A stretch of DNA of 64,000 bases from the NCBI RefSeq assembly GCF_000208745.1, contig NC_030854.1:2022936-2086935 (forward strand). Direction: 5' to 3'. The stretch comes from Theobroma cacao (taxonomy: Eukaryota > Streptophyta > Magnoliopsida > Malvales > Malvaceae). Below, piece by piece: positions 1-11,400 of the stretch. Under the pieces are notes generated by a model, which saw nothing but the letters and a program-made list of their open reading frames with translations, was not told the DNA's origin and did no database searches. The stretch's first letter is position 1; every line of letters begins with the position of its first letter. A program made the position numbers and the translations under genes.

Positions 1-2658
1 GTTAAATATAGAAAGCTTTATAAGAATGCATTGCACTAACCTGTATTTTAGCAAAAGCCAGAGGAATATCACTGCCTGAAAAAAAGCTCCCCCGCAAACT
101 ATGAAAGTTATTGACTTGAGACCAGACGTGAGTCGACCAGCCGCCAGTGAACACTAACACAAGTTTTACCAACAAGATAAGACTAGATAATAAACCATCC
201 AACAGGCTTTATATGCTTTATACCAAAATGTTTTATACAGGAGTCCACAATAACTCTGTGCTTAATGAGTGCATGGATATCAAGATTTTACCAGACTTTG
301 TAAGACTAAAGTGAGCACTGCCATACTATACGAAGAAAACTTACTTGAATAAGTAAATGAAATGCTCTCTTAAGGAGGCATATGGATGATTATACCTATC
401 AGAGAGAAAGACATAGCTATAGTCCTAGTGAAGAGTGTTGACAAAAATAATCAGAAGATTTTGAGAATTAATATATTTTTCACTAAGCTTAAGTGCAAAT
501 GTTGACTGTTTCACACACTATTTCCTGTCAAGTAAAACTAATTACTAATAACTAATCATTTCTTAACTTTAAATACTTACAATTGCATCAAAAGCCCCAT
601 AAACTGCCATTGCACCACCCACTCCAGCCTCTCCAAGAATTGGGTTTACAACATCCTTGGTGTAATCAGCCCTAAAATTGCAAAAATATCTCTTATTACG
701 AAGATAGATGGAATTCTTTCTCTTAAAGAAGGCAAAGCTTGGAACAAATTGCAGTAATGGCCTCAAAACGCAATACCATACAAATGCTTGCTGTAATCCT
801 GAATAAGCAATAAGAGGAATGATCAACAGCATCCGTATGTCAAGCAAAGGAGTGATAACTGACTTCAACCGAGATACCACAGCAGAAGAAAAACTGACAG
901 AAGAATCTGCTGATACCTTCTCTTCTTTGTCATTAATTTTACATAAGAAACACATAAGTATGGTACCTAATGTCATACTACAAAGAAACACGATGAACAG
1001 CAAAGTTGTGTTGCTGGAACTTCCTTCCTACAGTGTAAGAATAATTTATCAGCAGCTGCTAAACATTTTAACAAGGAAAGAAAACTATAAACCCAAGCCA
1101 AAAGATCCATGCCATCAAATATTATGAATGAATCAAATCCCATGTTGCTTGAGTTTTTTGTTTTGGGACATTGGAAGAGGTGGTGTCTGCATAATTATGT
1201 AAAGAATAAATCAGTTCTTCAAAGAGAAGTTTGGAGGTAAGTAAAAGATTGGGCATATCCTGAAGGAATTAGCCAATGCTGGAATGCTTTTTCCACCCCT
1301 ATATTACACAGACCATCTTCCAGACCACAAAAGGTATTATAAAATCTTTTGGTAAATAAAACAGATAAGGAAAAAGAATTTTTCATAGAGTAACCAGAGG
1401 CAACACATACCGCTCCATTTTGCAACACTGCAAGCGTAATAAGATTTCCAACAAACTGCAAATTTTAGGAAAATCAAATTGGGGTAAAAGAATTAATATT
1501 TACAACCTCATCATAGCAAGTTAAAGATATTCAACAAAAAGAGTTATTCTGACTAACAGAAGTGAAAAATAACTTGACTGTCACAGCAGAGATCTATGGT
1601 CACCTGGTGAAGAGCAAACATTGCCCAAAATTCTCCATTGAAGTTACCAATCACGGTTGCTTCATGTAAGTTGCTATCTCTAGCATGACTGCGTGCAATG
1701 GAAGTAAGATATGTCCCCTGATAAACCAAAATGGTTAAGGATTGAAATCTATCAATAACCATCATTAAGAAAGAAAGATAAATAAACTTAATAACTCTAA
1801 AACCTATACATACCTCCCCGACCCATATTATTGAAGCCGCAAAACCAAGGTACACAGAAACCGGTACCATGGTATACCTACAACAATAAGTCAAAATGAT
1901 GTTCAATTCCAAAGTTTCATCAAAACATGATTAATACATAGTACGGAAACATGAGAATACAAACGATGAATAAAATTAAAGTGGGATTTGAACAAACATG
2001 ATTTATCGAGTATTGCATGTATTAAAACAAAAAATTCACAAGATTCGGTTGTTCATTTCTACAATACCATTCAAAAACTGAAAAACAACTAACTTTTAGT
2101 TTCAGTTTATACCACCAAAGTGAGAGAACAAACAGTGATTACCATGTAGGCTTCAAATTTGCAGCTATGTACAACCAATAACCAGTAGTCCCCAGAACCA
2201 CAGCATTCTTCGACCCCAGTACTCGAACCACCAACGATGCAAACAACGAGAAGAACGCAAAAGATACATACAGTATCCCGAGCGACACCGTTCCCAAATT
2301 TCCTTCCTAAAACCAAAAGACAAAAAGGAGAAAAATTCGAACTTTTAAATTTTTATAATCATGGAAAACTATAAAAGTCTACAAGTTTTTGGGAATTTCA
2401 TTGCAGTCAGTTTTCTCAGCAACCAAACAGGTGGAAGAAAATTCAATGGATTGAATAACGATGGAAGGAGTAGGAGAAACTCACAGCATTAACAGTAGTC
2501 TCCAAATTCTGAGCAGCTCCATAAGCAAGGAAGACCAACAAGAAGGCACAGCTCAAAATATGAACATCTCTCGTTCGGGTTTTCGGAGTCTCACTTTGCG
2601 AAATATCCGCAACCAGCGGCGCCTCCTCGTCTCGAGTATCCATCGATTCGATTGCCAT
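1..2658 (-). CDS. UNC93-like protein (3' part missing)
   Basis: Multi-pass membrane protein of the UNC-93/MFS-like family; the plant member most like it, as I recall, is UNC93-like protein 3. Transport substrate is unknown. Eight coding exons are visible: 2485-2658, 2143-2306, 1814-1877, 1604-1717, 1411-1455, 777-1027, 581-671 and 41-153. All have GT-AG borders and phases that join, giving about 338 residues. The start at 2658 opens a hydrophilic acidic N-terminus (MAIESMDTRDEEAPLV), followed by the first hydrophobic segment (LSCAFLLVFLAYGAAQNLET), a family hallmark. Further hydrophobic stretches follow, then the conserved-looking DYTKDVVNPILGEAGVGGAM region and a SLAAGRLTSGL segment. Exon 8 ends in phase 2 at position 41, so the C-terminal exon(s) lie left of the window. 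Family call is strong; the paralogue is inferred. Confidence 0.9.
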
Positions 2659-3733
2659 TAACTTCTAATTTTTCTCCAGCCGATTTAAACCCCTAGAATT
2701 CGAGAGAGAATCCAAGAGAGTGCGGTTAAAAGAAATGGGGAGAGTGCCGGCTTGAAGCTTGAGGAGTTAAGGACATATGGAAACAGCTCGGAGAGTTTTT
2801 AATTAATGTAATTGGCTGAGGGCCCGTTCGTTTGGTGAGGAACTGTACGAAAAGGAAGGCAAAAGTTGAAGGATTCTGAATATTCTTATGATAAATTTGG
2901 TCTCGTATCTTTCCGAAAGGAATCAAAAGTCTTCAAATGAATCGAAGGTGATGACACCTGATGCTAAGACGGACGACGATGGAAGCAGAACACGAAGAAT
3001 TTTTCTTTATTTTGATTGGGTGTCCAGCGGCACGATGCACATGGGGACAATTTTGGTTTCAAATCATGCATTTGTTTATTATTAAAATGATTGATCTCTT
3101 ACAACAAAACATAATTACCCATTGGATTCATGGTTATGTCTTTGGGTTTCTGCCTGCATCCCTTCTGCAATTGGAAATGGTTGTAAGAGCTAACATGAGG
3201 CGAATTTTATATGGAAATTTTGGCCATTCTTGCAGAAAATCCGCTTTACGCTAGTTGTTGAAGAGTACAATATGTAAATCTCACCTGGTAAATTTCTCAA
3301 ATTCAGTCGGTACAAGGGAAAATAAAAGCGATTAATGCCTAGTGCAACATGCACTCTGTACTAGAATCCTAAGCATTGCTTTATAACATGGTCAAGAAGA
3401 AGATAAATATTCCTGTTCTGGTGAGAGAGCAATGTATCTGCACACTGAAACATGCTGGTCGATTAGAACAATGCGTCTGTGCCTGAGAAATTAAATGTGG
3501 AAGAGGAAATCTGCTCCTCCGCGCTAGAAAAAAGAAAGCAAAGGGTACCATAATGCACTGATATAAGCCGGAGTACAAGCATTTCATCCTGCGGAATTTC
3601 TGTCAAAATTGTGATTATATTCTTGTCCATCAGCAAAAGGATATGAACTTGCACTTGAAATAACATTGAACGCCAACTTTATAAAATCAACAATGAGGCT
3701 TCTGCATTTGCTACCAGTTTGTGGAGATAAATT
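2659..3733. other. Intergenic: UNC93-like promoter side and PPR 3' side
   Basis: Holds the 5' flank of the UNC93-like gene and the downstream flank of the PPR gene, both read leftward. Around 2820 there is a GGGCCCGTTCGTTTGG string resembling plant MITE termini, but I found no matching inverted end. Short open frames here have no recognisable domain. Nothing else supported. Confidence 0.5.
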
Positions 3734-6013
3734 TCATCTTAACGAGAAAGATTTCTTAGGCTTTTTGCTGTCCAGTATGTTTCCAAGAATGGCCAAAGCA
3801 TCTTGAAATTTACGAATTCTAAGGAAACCCCTTATGATGGAAACCTCGCTGTCTGAGCAGTTTGCTTTCTCCATTACCATATCAATGAGCTTTACTAAGG
3901 TATCCTCCATAGATAATGAACAAAGTCCTTCAGCCAGCATGTAGAATGATGAGAATTCAGGTAAAAATCCTTTCTGAATCATCTCGACTACAAAATCAAC
4001 AGCTTCTCCAATTGGTCCTCCACCATTGCAAAGGCCACGAAATACTATCTTATATGATATGGCATCTGGAGGATCACCCTTCTCCAACATCTCTCTATAA
4101 AGCCTCATAGCTTCATTGGTTCTCTTCCGTCTAAATAGTGCTTGAATAACAGGGTTATAAGCATGTGGCGTCAAAGCCATCCCTTTCATCTGTACAGTTC
4201 TAAGGACTCTTGTTGCAACATCTACCCTACCTGCCTTACAAAGGCCTCCAATCAGGGTTCCATAGGTGACAATATCTGGTTCACACCCATTTGAAGTCAT
4301 GGTTTGGACGATATCCACAGCCTTTTTAATATCCCCAGCCCTGCAAAAGTATGTAAGCAGAGAATTGTACGTGAACTTGTCAGGCTTCAATCCTTCCATT
4401 AGCATCTGGTCCATGAGCTGAGCAGCCTCCTCCACCCTCCTGCTCTTGCAGAGACCATCAATGAGGGTGTTATAGGTCACTGAATTTCTTGAAACCCCTT
4501 GAATTTCCATTTCATCAAAGATTTCCTCTGCATCTTGAATCCTCTTGTTTTTGCAGAATCCATCAATCAAAGTATTATAAGTAATAACATTCCGAGCACA
4601 GCCACCTGACTCCATTTCTTTAAGCAGGCTTAAAGCTTCTTCTAGTTTCCCTCTACAACACAAGCTATCAATCAACATATTGTAGGTAAATTCATCAGGT
4701 TGGCACCCTTTGTTCTTCATCTCCTCAAACAGTTCCATAGCAATACTATGATTTCTTGTCAGGCACAGACCTTGTATCAAAGAATTAAAGGTGCAAACAT
4801 CAGGAAAAATCCCCTTACTTGTTAGTACACGAGCAAGTTCAGTGGCTTCTTCAACTTGGTTCTCCTTACACAAGGTGCTAATCAAGGTATTATACGTAAC
4901 AGTGTTTGGTGAACAATCCCTCAATATCATTTGGTTTAAAATTTCCACTGCCTCCTCAATCTCGCCAATTTTACACAATCCAGAAATCAAAGAGTTGTAT
5001 GTAAATATATCCAGATCAAACCCGTCTTGAAGCATCGCATCCATGATCTCCAAAGCATGTTTAACATAACCTGCCTTACACAAACCATTCACCAGTGTAT
5101 TGAAAGTGAATTGATCTGGATAAAACCCTTCATTCGTCATTATCTGTATAAAATCCAACGCCCCCTCAATCCTACCTTCCTTACAAAACCCATGTACCAA
5201 AACATTCACAGTCACATTAGTAACTTGTTGTCCGGCTTCCACCATTTGTTCTCTAATCCTCAATGCACCATCCAAATTACCTTCATCAATAAACCCTTGC
5301 ATTATCGTGGTAAACGTTTTCTCATCAGGGCTTAAACCATAACTAGGCATTTCTTCCATCATTAAAATGGCAGGCCTAATTTGATGTGCATTACATAAAG
5401 CCTTAATTAAAACGTTGAAAGTTGAAACATCAGGCTTCACCCCTCTACTAACCATTCCATTATGAGCAGCTTCTACTAACTTTAACTTATTCCCATCCAC
5501 TAGAACATTCAAAAGGAAATTATAAAAATGGGTGTCGGACTTTAAACCAAACTCACTCTCCATCAACTCAACAACGTCAAGGATTTCATCGTACAAATCA
5601 AAATCGGCATAACTTTCGACAAGAATCAGGAATGTACCTCTACGAAGTTCACAGCCAGAGAGCTTCATTTGTTGTAGAATATGCTTCATAGAATCAAAGG
5701 AGCCGTGTTTTCCAAGCCTGGTGAGGAGTTCTTCGTAGATGGATAAGTTTGGGGTGAAATTGGGCTGCTTTGAGGCCCAATCGAATAAGCGAAGAGCAGA
5801 GGATTCATCGTTTTGGCGGCGGAGGGTGTCGAGGAGTTGAGTGGGAGTGAAATTGTGGGAGAGAGGAAACTGGGTTTGGTTTTGTTGAGTGGATGAGAAG
5901 GAGATGGAGAAATACGAAGTGGGTTTTTGGAAGAAAGGGAGGGATGGAGAGTAAGACCAAGGGTAGCATTTGAAACATGTAGAGGAAGACATTTTTCCCT
6001 TTATGTGTTTCAA
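3734..6013 (-). CDS. MEE40: Pentatricopeptide repeat protein, MEE40-type, plastid-targeted
   Basis: Intronless 759-codon gene for a P-class PPR protein, an organelle RNA-binding helical-repeat protein. From about residue 75 onward there is a run of roughly 17 35-residue PPR units, recognisable by the recurring VTYNTLIDGLCK and PDxxTFNxL pattern. There is no E, E+, DYW or SMR extension, so this is a plain P-type protein. Residues 1-55 are rich in Ser, Phe and Pro with few acids, as in a chloroplast transit peptide. Two in-frame starts exist, at 6013 and 5992; the second gives MSSSTCFKCYP, a more typical transit start. The whole protein resembles Arabidopsis At3g53700 (maternal effect embryo arrest 40), recalled from memory and consistent with the neighbouring genes. 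RNA targets are unknown. Confidence 0.93.
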   Translation of the reverse strand: MKHIKGKMSSSTCFKCYPWSYSPSLPFFQKPTSYFSISFSSTQQNQTQFPLSHNFTPTQLLDTLRRQNDESSALRLFDWASKQPNFTPNLSIYEELLTRLGKHGSFDSMKHILQQMKLSGCELRRGTFLILVESYADFDLYDEILDVVELMESEFGLKSDTHFYNFLLNVLVDGNKLKLVEAAHNGMVSRGVKPDVSTFNVLIKALCNAHQIRPAILMMEEMPSYGLSPDEKTFTTIMQGFIDEGNLDGALRIREQMVEAGQQVTNVTVNVLVHGFCKEGRIEGALDFIQIMTNEGFYPDQFTFNTLVNGLCKAGYVKHALEIMDAMLQDGFDLDIFTYNSLISGLCKIGEIEEAVEILNQMILRDCSPNTVTYNTLISTLCKENQVEEATELARVLTSKGIFPDVCTFNSLIQGLCLTRNHSIAMELFEEMKNKGCQPDEFTYNMLIDSLCCRGKLEEALSLLKEMESGGCARNVITYNTLIDGFCKNKRIQDAEEIFDEMEIQGVSRNSVTYNTLIDGLCKSRRVEEAAQLMDQMLMEGLKPDKFTYNSLLTYFCRAGDIKKAVDIVQTMTSNGCEPDIVTYGTLIGGLCKAGRVDVATRVLRTVQMKGMALTPHAYNPVIQALFRRKRTNEAMRLYREMLEKGDPPDAISYKIVFRGLCNGGGPIGEAVDFVVEMIQKGFLPEFSSFYMLAEGLCSLSMEDTLVKLIDMVMEKANCSDSEVSIIRGFLRIRKFQDALAILGNILDSKKPKKSFSLR

Positions 6014-6521
6014 GGGAGAGAGAGAGAGAGCTTCAGCTCGTGAGGAAGACGAGAGTCATTTGCGGTCGTTTCTCCTGCCGTGTCTGACAAAGCAATCCAT
6101 AAACAGGGAGAGTGAGAGAGGAAACAGAAACGACGCCGTTTGGGGAAGGTTAAATATTTTTTTTGGCCTCTGGAATCTGGCCCAATACCAAAATGTAGAG
6201 CCCATTATATTAGTTTTTCTCTTTGTTTTTTCTTTTTCGACTCCGAAGTCCGGCCCAGAAATTAAACTATTGAGTCATTGACTAAATATACCCTGCTTGG
6301 TGTTTGATTCCATCGTAAATTTTAGCCTCGACAACAAAGCATTCCTCCTCTTGCACTATAGTAGCGGGTTAGTGTAGAGTTACCAACAAGTCACTTTACT
6401 TGTGAGCTACTCCAATTCGATTTGTTCATTGTCAAATTAAGTTAAAGTTGCTCAAATAAAGTGTCAGAACCAAATTAGAGTTTTATAACACTTGATTCGA
6501 ATAGTTTTTACTACAAATAAT
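6014..6521. other. PPR 5' flank
   Basis: 5' leader and promoter of the PPR gene up to a repeat element. A GAGAGA tract lies at 6016-6030, just upstream of the first ATG. No clear TATA box. Confidence 0.4.
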
Positions 6522-7468
6522 TAGGGATGACAATGAGTATTCTATTACAAGACACTCAACCCAATTATATAGAGTTAGGATATTTTACAATCAGGTTCGA
6601 GTGAAATTCGGATAGTGATTTTACTACCTGTATCGAGTTCGGATGCTTAATACTCGAATTATTTTATATATTTTTTAATTTATATAATTAAATACAAATC
6701 TATATTGTTAATTAAATTAATTCATGAAACTATTAATTAATTAATTTATAATATCTTTTAATACATATACTCTATATACTATATTAATTTATAAAAAATA
6801 TAATAATAATAATTATTATTATTATATATACTTTTAATATATATTTTAAATATATTAAAATATTTACTTTCTATTTTATATTAACTTTACAAAAATTAAA
6901 ACTTATAATATTATTAATTATAATATATATACCTTTATTTATATAAACTTATGAAATATATACTTAAAAAAATTGTGAGATTAAAACAATTTTGGCACCT
7001 AGTTTTTTTTTTAACTTCATATAATTAATAACAAATCCATATAGTTAATTAAACTTGTAATGTTGTTTAAGTTGTTGTTAAAATATTTGTTTTTGATTAT
7101 TTAAGTTGATATTTGAGATATCTATTTTTAATTATTTAAATTTAATTTTTATTATTTGTGTGCTATTATAAATTTAATTATTAATGAATTATATGAAATA
7201 TGAATGAAAATATTATTGTATATAAATACTTGTACGAATTCGTGTTTGAGTAATTAGATATCCATGAAAAGTATATTAATAATTTTTTTGCATATTTACG
7301 TTTTTAAATAGGTTCAGGTAATTATCGAGTAGTGAATATATATTAAAATTCGAGTTAGAGTAGTAAATTTAAAAAATATTTGAATAATTATAAAATTCGA
7401 GTATTTTATTTACTAATCAGATTTAGATACATCAAAGTTACCGGATACCCTTCTCATTGATATCCTTA
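6522..7468. mobile_element. hAT-like non-autonomous element
   Basis: AT-rich block with imperfect inverted ends: TAGGGATGACAATGAG on the left and, reverse-complemented, TAAGGATATCAATGAG on the right. The 8-bp flanks CAAATAAT and TAAATAAC share the core AAATAA, consistent with a decayed 8-bp target duplication as made by hAT transposons. No transposase reading frame is present. Inside are several TACTCGA/TTCGAGT strings in both orientations. Ends of the form TAGGGATGxCAAxG are common in plant genomes. Confidence 0.5.
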
Positions 7469-8752
7469 TAAATAACGAGCTCGAGTCTTGAATTTTTTTA
7501 ATTGAGTAGAGCTCGACCTTGAATATTTTAATTGGGCTGACACTGTATAAGCTAAGCTCGGCTCAATCACACCCGGCCCTAGGCTTAGGCAGTTAGGCAA
7601 GTGGTCACGCTGGCAGGTTTACAGCAAGAAACGCATGATCCTGGAAAGAATTTAAAGGCCCAGGCATTATGTAAACAGTCCCACCAGACGTCCATAGATG
7701 AACATTGGGAAAATGTAGTTCTTACTTAAAAAGAACAGACATAATAAGGCAGTCGTTAGTCCTGTTTCCACCAAATTAAGCAGCCCATAAGTGTATAACT
7801 CGAGGAGATCCAAAACTACGTTCACCCAAGTCTCTCATGATGCACCAGGGATAAACATCAAACATTGCCATATCACTATCCTTTTTAAAGTTTTACACGA
7901 TTTATAATATTTTCTTTCTTCATTCCAAAACCCTGGGTCCTATCACAACATTAGACCAAAATAAAATCATTTTAAGACAGCAAGGTTCAACCTGAGGACT
8001 AAAAGCAACTAAACAGATATCGACAGCAATCCATTACCTAGGTTCACAACCAAACAACCGACACTCAACAAGTCAAACGAGAGAAATAGTTGAACATGAT
8101 AAGCATCATTACTAAAGAACAAGTTGCCATCCAATCATTTGGCCAACTCTCTTATAAACAGCCAAAAGTAGTTGGTAAAGTTCTATAGACAAATTACCTT
8201 TATATGCCAAGCCCCTTCAGCCACATCAATTCACAAATTCAGTCTACCAATAAGCAAAAACATGGATTTAGTTTCATCAGGATCCAAGAAGTTTGATAGA
8301 GTAAAATGTAGAACTTGTACAAAATATGTTTGGAAGAACCATAATCGGTCCTCCGAACACATTAATCTAAAGTCATACAGAACGGCAAAATTTCAGTGAC
8401 TCGAAAGCCATGAAAGCATGCCCTTTAACACTCCAAAATAAAATGACGGGGGTCAATATTCCAAAAAACTTGAAAATGAACTAAAGGTGTTGTCTAACCC
8501 CTCACAAACAGTTACCTATTAGCTTGAAGAGATAAGACTACACAAAGGCACTCAACACATAAGTTCTATAGATAACAAATCACATATACCCGAAAGCACA
8601 GGTTTATCTTCGAGACTAATAAAAGCCTATGGCAATACTTGGAAATTTGTGTCATAATTCTCCAAGTTCACCATTCCACAACCTATAAACATTTCACTCA
8701 AGTAAAAGACAAATGGCGGAAGCCCCCATTGCAAGGCCTAAAAGCTCCATAC
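7469..8752. other. Intergenic and ADF 3' UTR
   Basis: The right part (roughly 8170-8752) probably includes the ADF 3' UTR and downstream flank on the minus strand. The left part (7480-7600) has AGCTCGA/GAGCTCG-rich repeat-like sequence. No gene seen. Confidence 0.4.
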
Positions 8753-9049
8753 TCAGCTAGCACGGCTTTTGATAACATCAAGACCCATCTCAGTTGGATC
8801 TGTTGCTTGCAATTCCACCTGAATTCCATCCAGTTCTCTCTTGAATCTGTCTTTGGAGCTAGCATATATCATCTTACTCCTGACCCTTGATGTATCAGGA
8901 GACCTTCACAGGACAACAATGTAATAAGTACAAAGGGCAACAACAAAATACCAGGCAGTAAAGATAATTCAGAAGATCAAGAAACTTGCAGTACCATGCA
9001 ATGAAAAAAATCCTGCTCTTTTGGACATTCTCTGGCGTTAGAAAATCAA

Positions 9050-9086
<37 letters not shown>

Positions 9087-10383
9087 ACTTTTAGCAAAAT
9101 CCTCGTAGCTCTGGGCTGGCTCACCAAGCTTCTCAACAATAACTTGCTTCTGCTTCTCCTCAATTTTGAAAACGATGAAGCGGTAGGTCCTTTTTGCCTT
9201 AAGCTCCAAAAACTTCAACTTGCACTCATCGTGCACAGCCATTCCTGATGCTGCATTGGCCTGAGAATAAGACAACATCACATGACAAAACATCAAATAT
9301 CTGAGGCAATTTCAATGTTTCATTATATCAACTGGATACACCTGAAACATCAACATTTATCCTAAAAAGGAATAAAAGGAAGAAAAATCAAAATGAAACC
9401 ATCATCAACTAGTCTCTCACTCTCAATCAGCATAATTTGGCCCTAACAAAGTGGAGGATAACACCACAGAACAACAACACGCACTTCAATACCCTTTACA
9501 CTAGATTCTAACATGATCTATTTCAGCTGCCTCCTATGTTGGCAAAACATGGTGTAGCAACAACATCGCTTTAGGATACAGAAGCATATTGGGCTCATTC
9601 TTACATTGTCTTGAGAACAACCTAATTAAAATAAATAAAACAGCTGTTTAGGCTCAGCCATGGAGTGTCAAAGTTTATTGCTCCCGACCATAGTTTATGT
9701 TTTGGACAAACAACATTTGAATCGTGGATTACAAAGACTAAGATTTCCTTGACTTTTTTGTTCGTTTTTCCTGTAATTGGGAAAAAAATAATAAGGGAAT
9801 GGAGACAGAAATAACAACAAACAAAAATTACAAGGATCCAAATTAAATGCGCAGACAGATTGAATCAATATATTAATTATTAAACAATTTAAAAATCAGT
9901 AGCCAAGAAACAAAAATAATTGAAAATCATATGACCTTAAAACAGATATCAAAACATATTAGATTAACTGAAAATCCAGCAGAATCCAGTGGCTAAATAC
10001 GCTGGAATCTAGATCAGTGACAGTTCTATTTCAGCACAAATTAAGTAAAGCTAATTCCATATAAATAAAATCAAATCACTAAAATCCACAGCATCAAACC
10101 ACAAATTGCAGATTATAAATCCTACGATCTAGAACCTCAAAAAAAGAACTAAATAAATAACAGATAAAATCAGTCGAGTTGATGCAGGAAAATTCCACAA
10201 ATATTGCTAGCATCAAAGCTTCAACAAAGAGATAATCAACCAATCAAACAACATATTTAGTAAAGAAAAATCAACAAAAAGTTACGATCCACTAGGATTC
10301 TAAGAAATTAGACAATAAAATCAAGAGATTATTTCATGGAGAAATTATTTAAAACCAAAACGACGCAGCAGAAACATTACCAT
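8753..10383 (-). CDS. ADF: Actin-depolymerizing factor (cofilin family)
   Basis: Small cytosolic protein that binds and severs F-actin. Three coding exons: 10381-10383 (only the ATG), 8995-9260 and 8753-8903. They sum to 420 bp, 139 residues, the usual length for plant ADF. The start ATG is directly followed by the donor GTAATG; the ATG-only first exon is a known trait of plant ADF genes. The sequence begins [18 protein letters not shown], with Ser6 in the position of the regulatory phosphoserine. It continues through the ADF-homology core ([17 protein letters not shown]) to the actin-binding stretch [20 protein letters not shown]. The N-terminus and conserved core suggest the constitutive subclass I. 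The first intron is about 1.1 kb and may carry enhancer activity, as in other ADF genes. Which paralogue it is cannot be settled here. Confidence 0.96.
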
Positions 10384-11019
10384 CTCTTTTCGGTTTGTTT
10401 GGAAACGACGATAGGGGATCGCGATCGACGGAGGAAGAAGAGGAGGAGAAAATGTAGATAGAAAGAGAGCTCCTCCGATGACGAGGGGGAAGGAAGGGGA
10501 TGTTAAAAGGTCCTTTTATTTCGGTGACTCTGCCCAGCGGAGACTTAATATCCTGGTTTTATTGTATGCTAAGTTAGCCCACGAAACATTCTGTATCTAA
10601 TTGGGTGCTGCCACGTCGGGTACGGTTTATAGTGGGCACGTTTTGTTTGGTTTTGTGTCGTGATCATGATTAAGCACTGTATACCACGGGCTGCGCTTGA
10701 GCTTTGCAAATTGGCGGCTTTGTTTCACTCGGCTGATTTCGCGGCTTCTTCTGTTCATTTTTGTCTGAAATAAAATTTATTTCTCATAGCTTATTTTATA
10801 CATCATAATAATCATTAGACAAAAATTGATAATGAAAGCACCTTTTATGTTTAAAATTTGTTTATTTATTGATTTAAAAAAAGTACTAATGAGTTAAAAT
10901 AACAATAAAAACTGTTAGTTCTATTCATATAATCTTTCGATATTTATACAATGAAATATTAAAATTATAATAAACTATTATTATTTGTTATTAATTTAGA
11001 GATAAATTAAAATTCTCAT
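10384..11019. other. ADF promoter region
   Basis: Holds the ADF 5' leader, with a purine-rich tract on the plus strand at about 10430-10500, and its promoter. No reading frame supported. Confidence 0.4.
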
Positions 11020-11400
11020 AATTAATTAATAATTTAAATTTAATACTAATCAAGGTTGTTTGATAAACTAAAATTTAATACTAATCATTTATTATTTTAT
11101 ACTCACTTGATGTTTACATAACGTTAATGTGGATAATAAAAAATATCACATGATTATATCATCATCCATTATAATATATCACAATAAAACGTTAGCGTCG
11201 TGTGACATATAATCATAAGTGATATTTTAAATAAGTTAAAATAAAAGTATAATAATTTATTTTATTTAAAATATAAATATAAAAATTTATTTGATTTAAA
11301 ATAAAATTATAAAAGTTTAATTGAATATAATAAAAAAATAAAAAAATTTAAAAAAATTTTAGGTATTATATCTAAAATTTAATATAATTAAATAAAATTG
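11020..11400. repeat. AT-rich foldback repeat, copy 1
   Basis: Shares with three other places in the window the core pattern of a left arm, a short centre rich in GTGACAT/ATGTCAC-like strings, and a right arm such as ATAAAAATTTATTTGATTTA. The arms are rough reverse complements, so the element could fold back. No coding capacity. Borders are approximate. Confidence 0.45.

Noticed and set aside
2818..2835. MITE-terminus-like GGGCCCGTTCGTTTGG
   Set aside because: No matching inverted end or target duplication found nearby.
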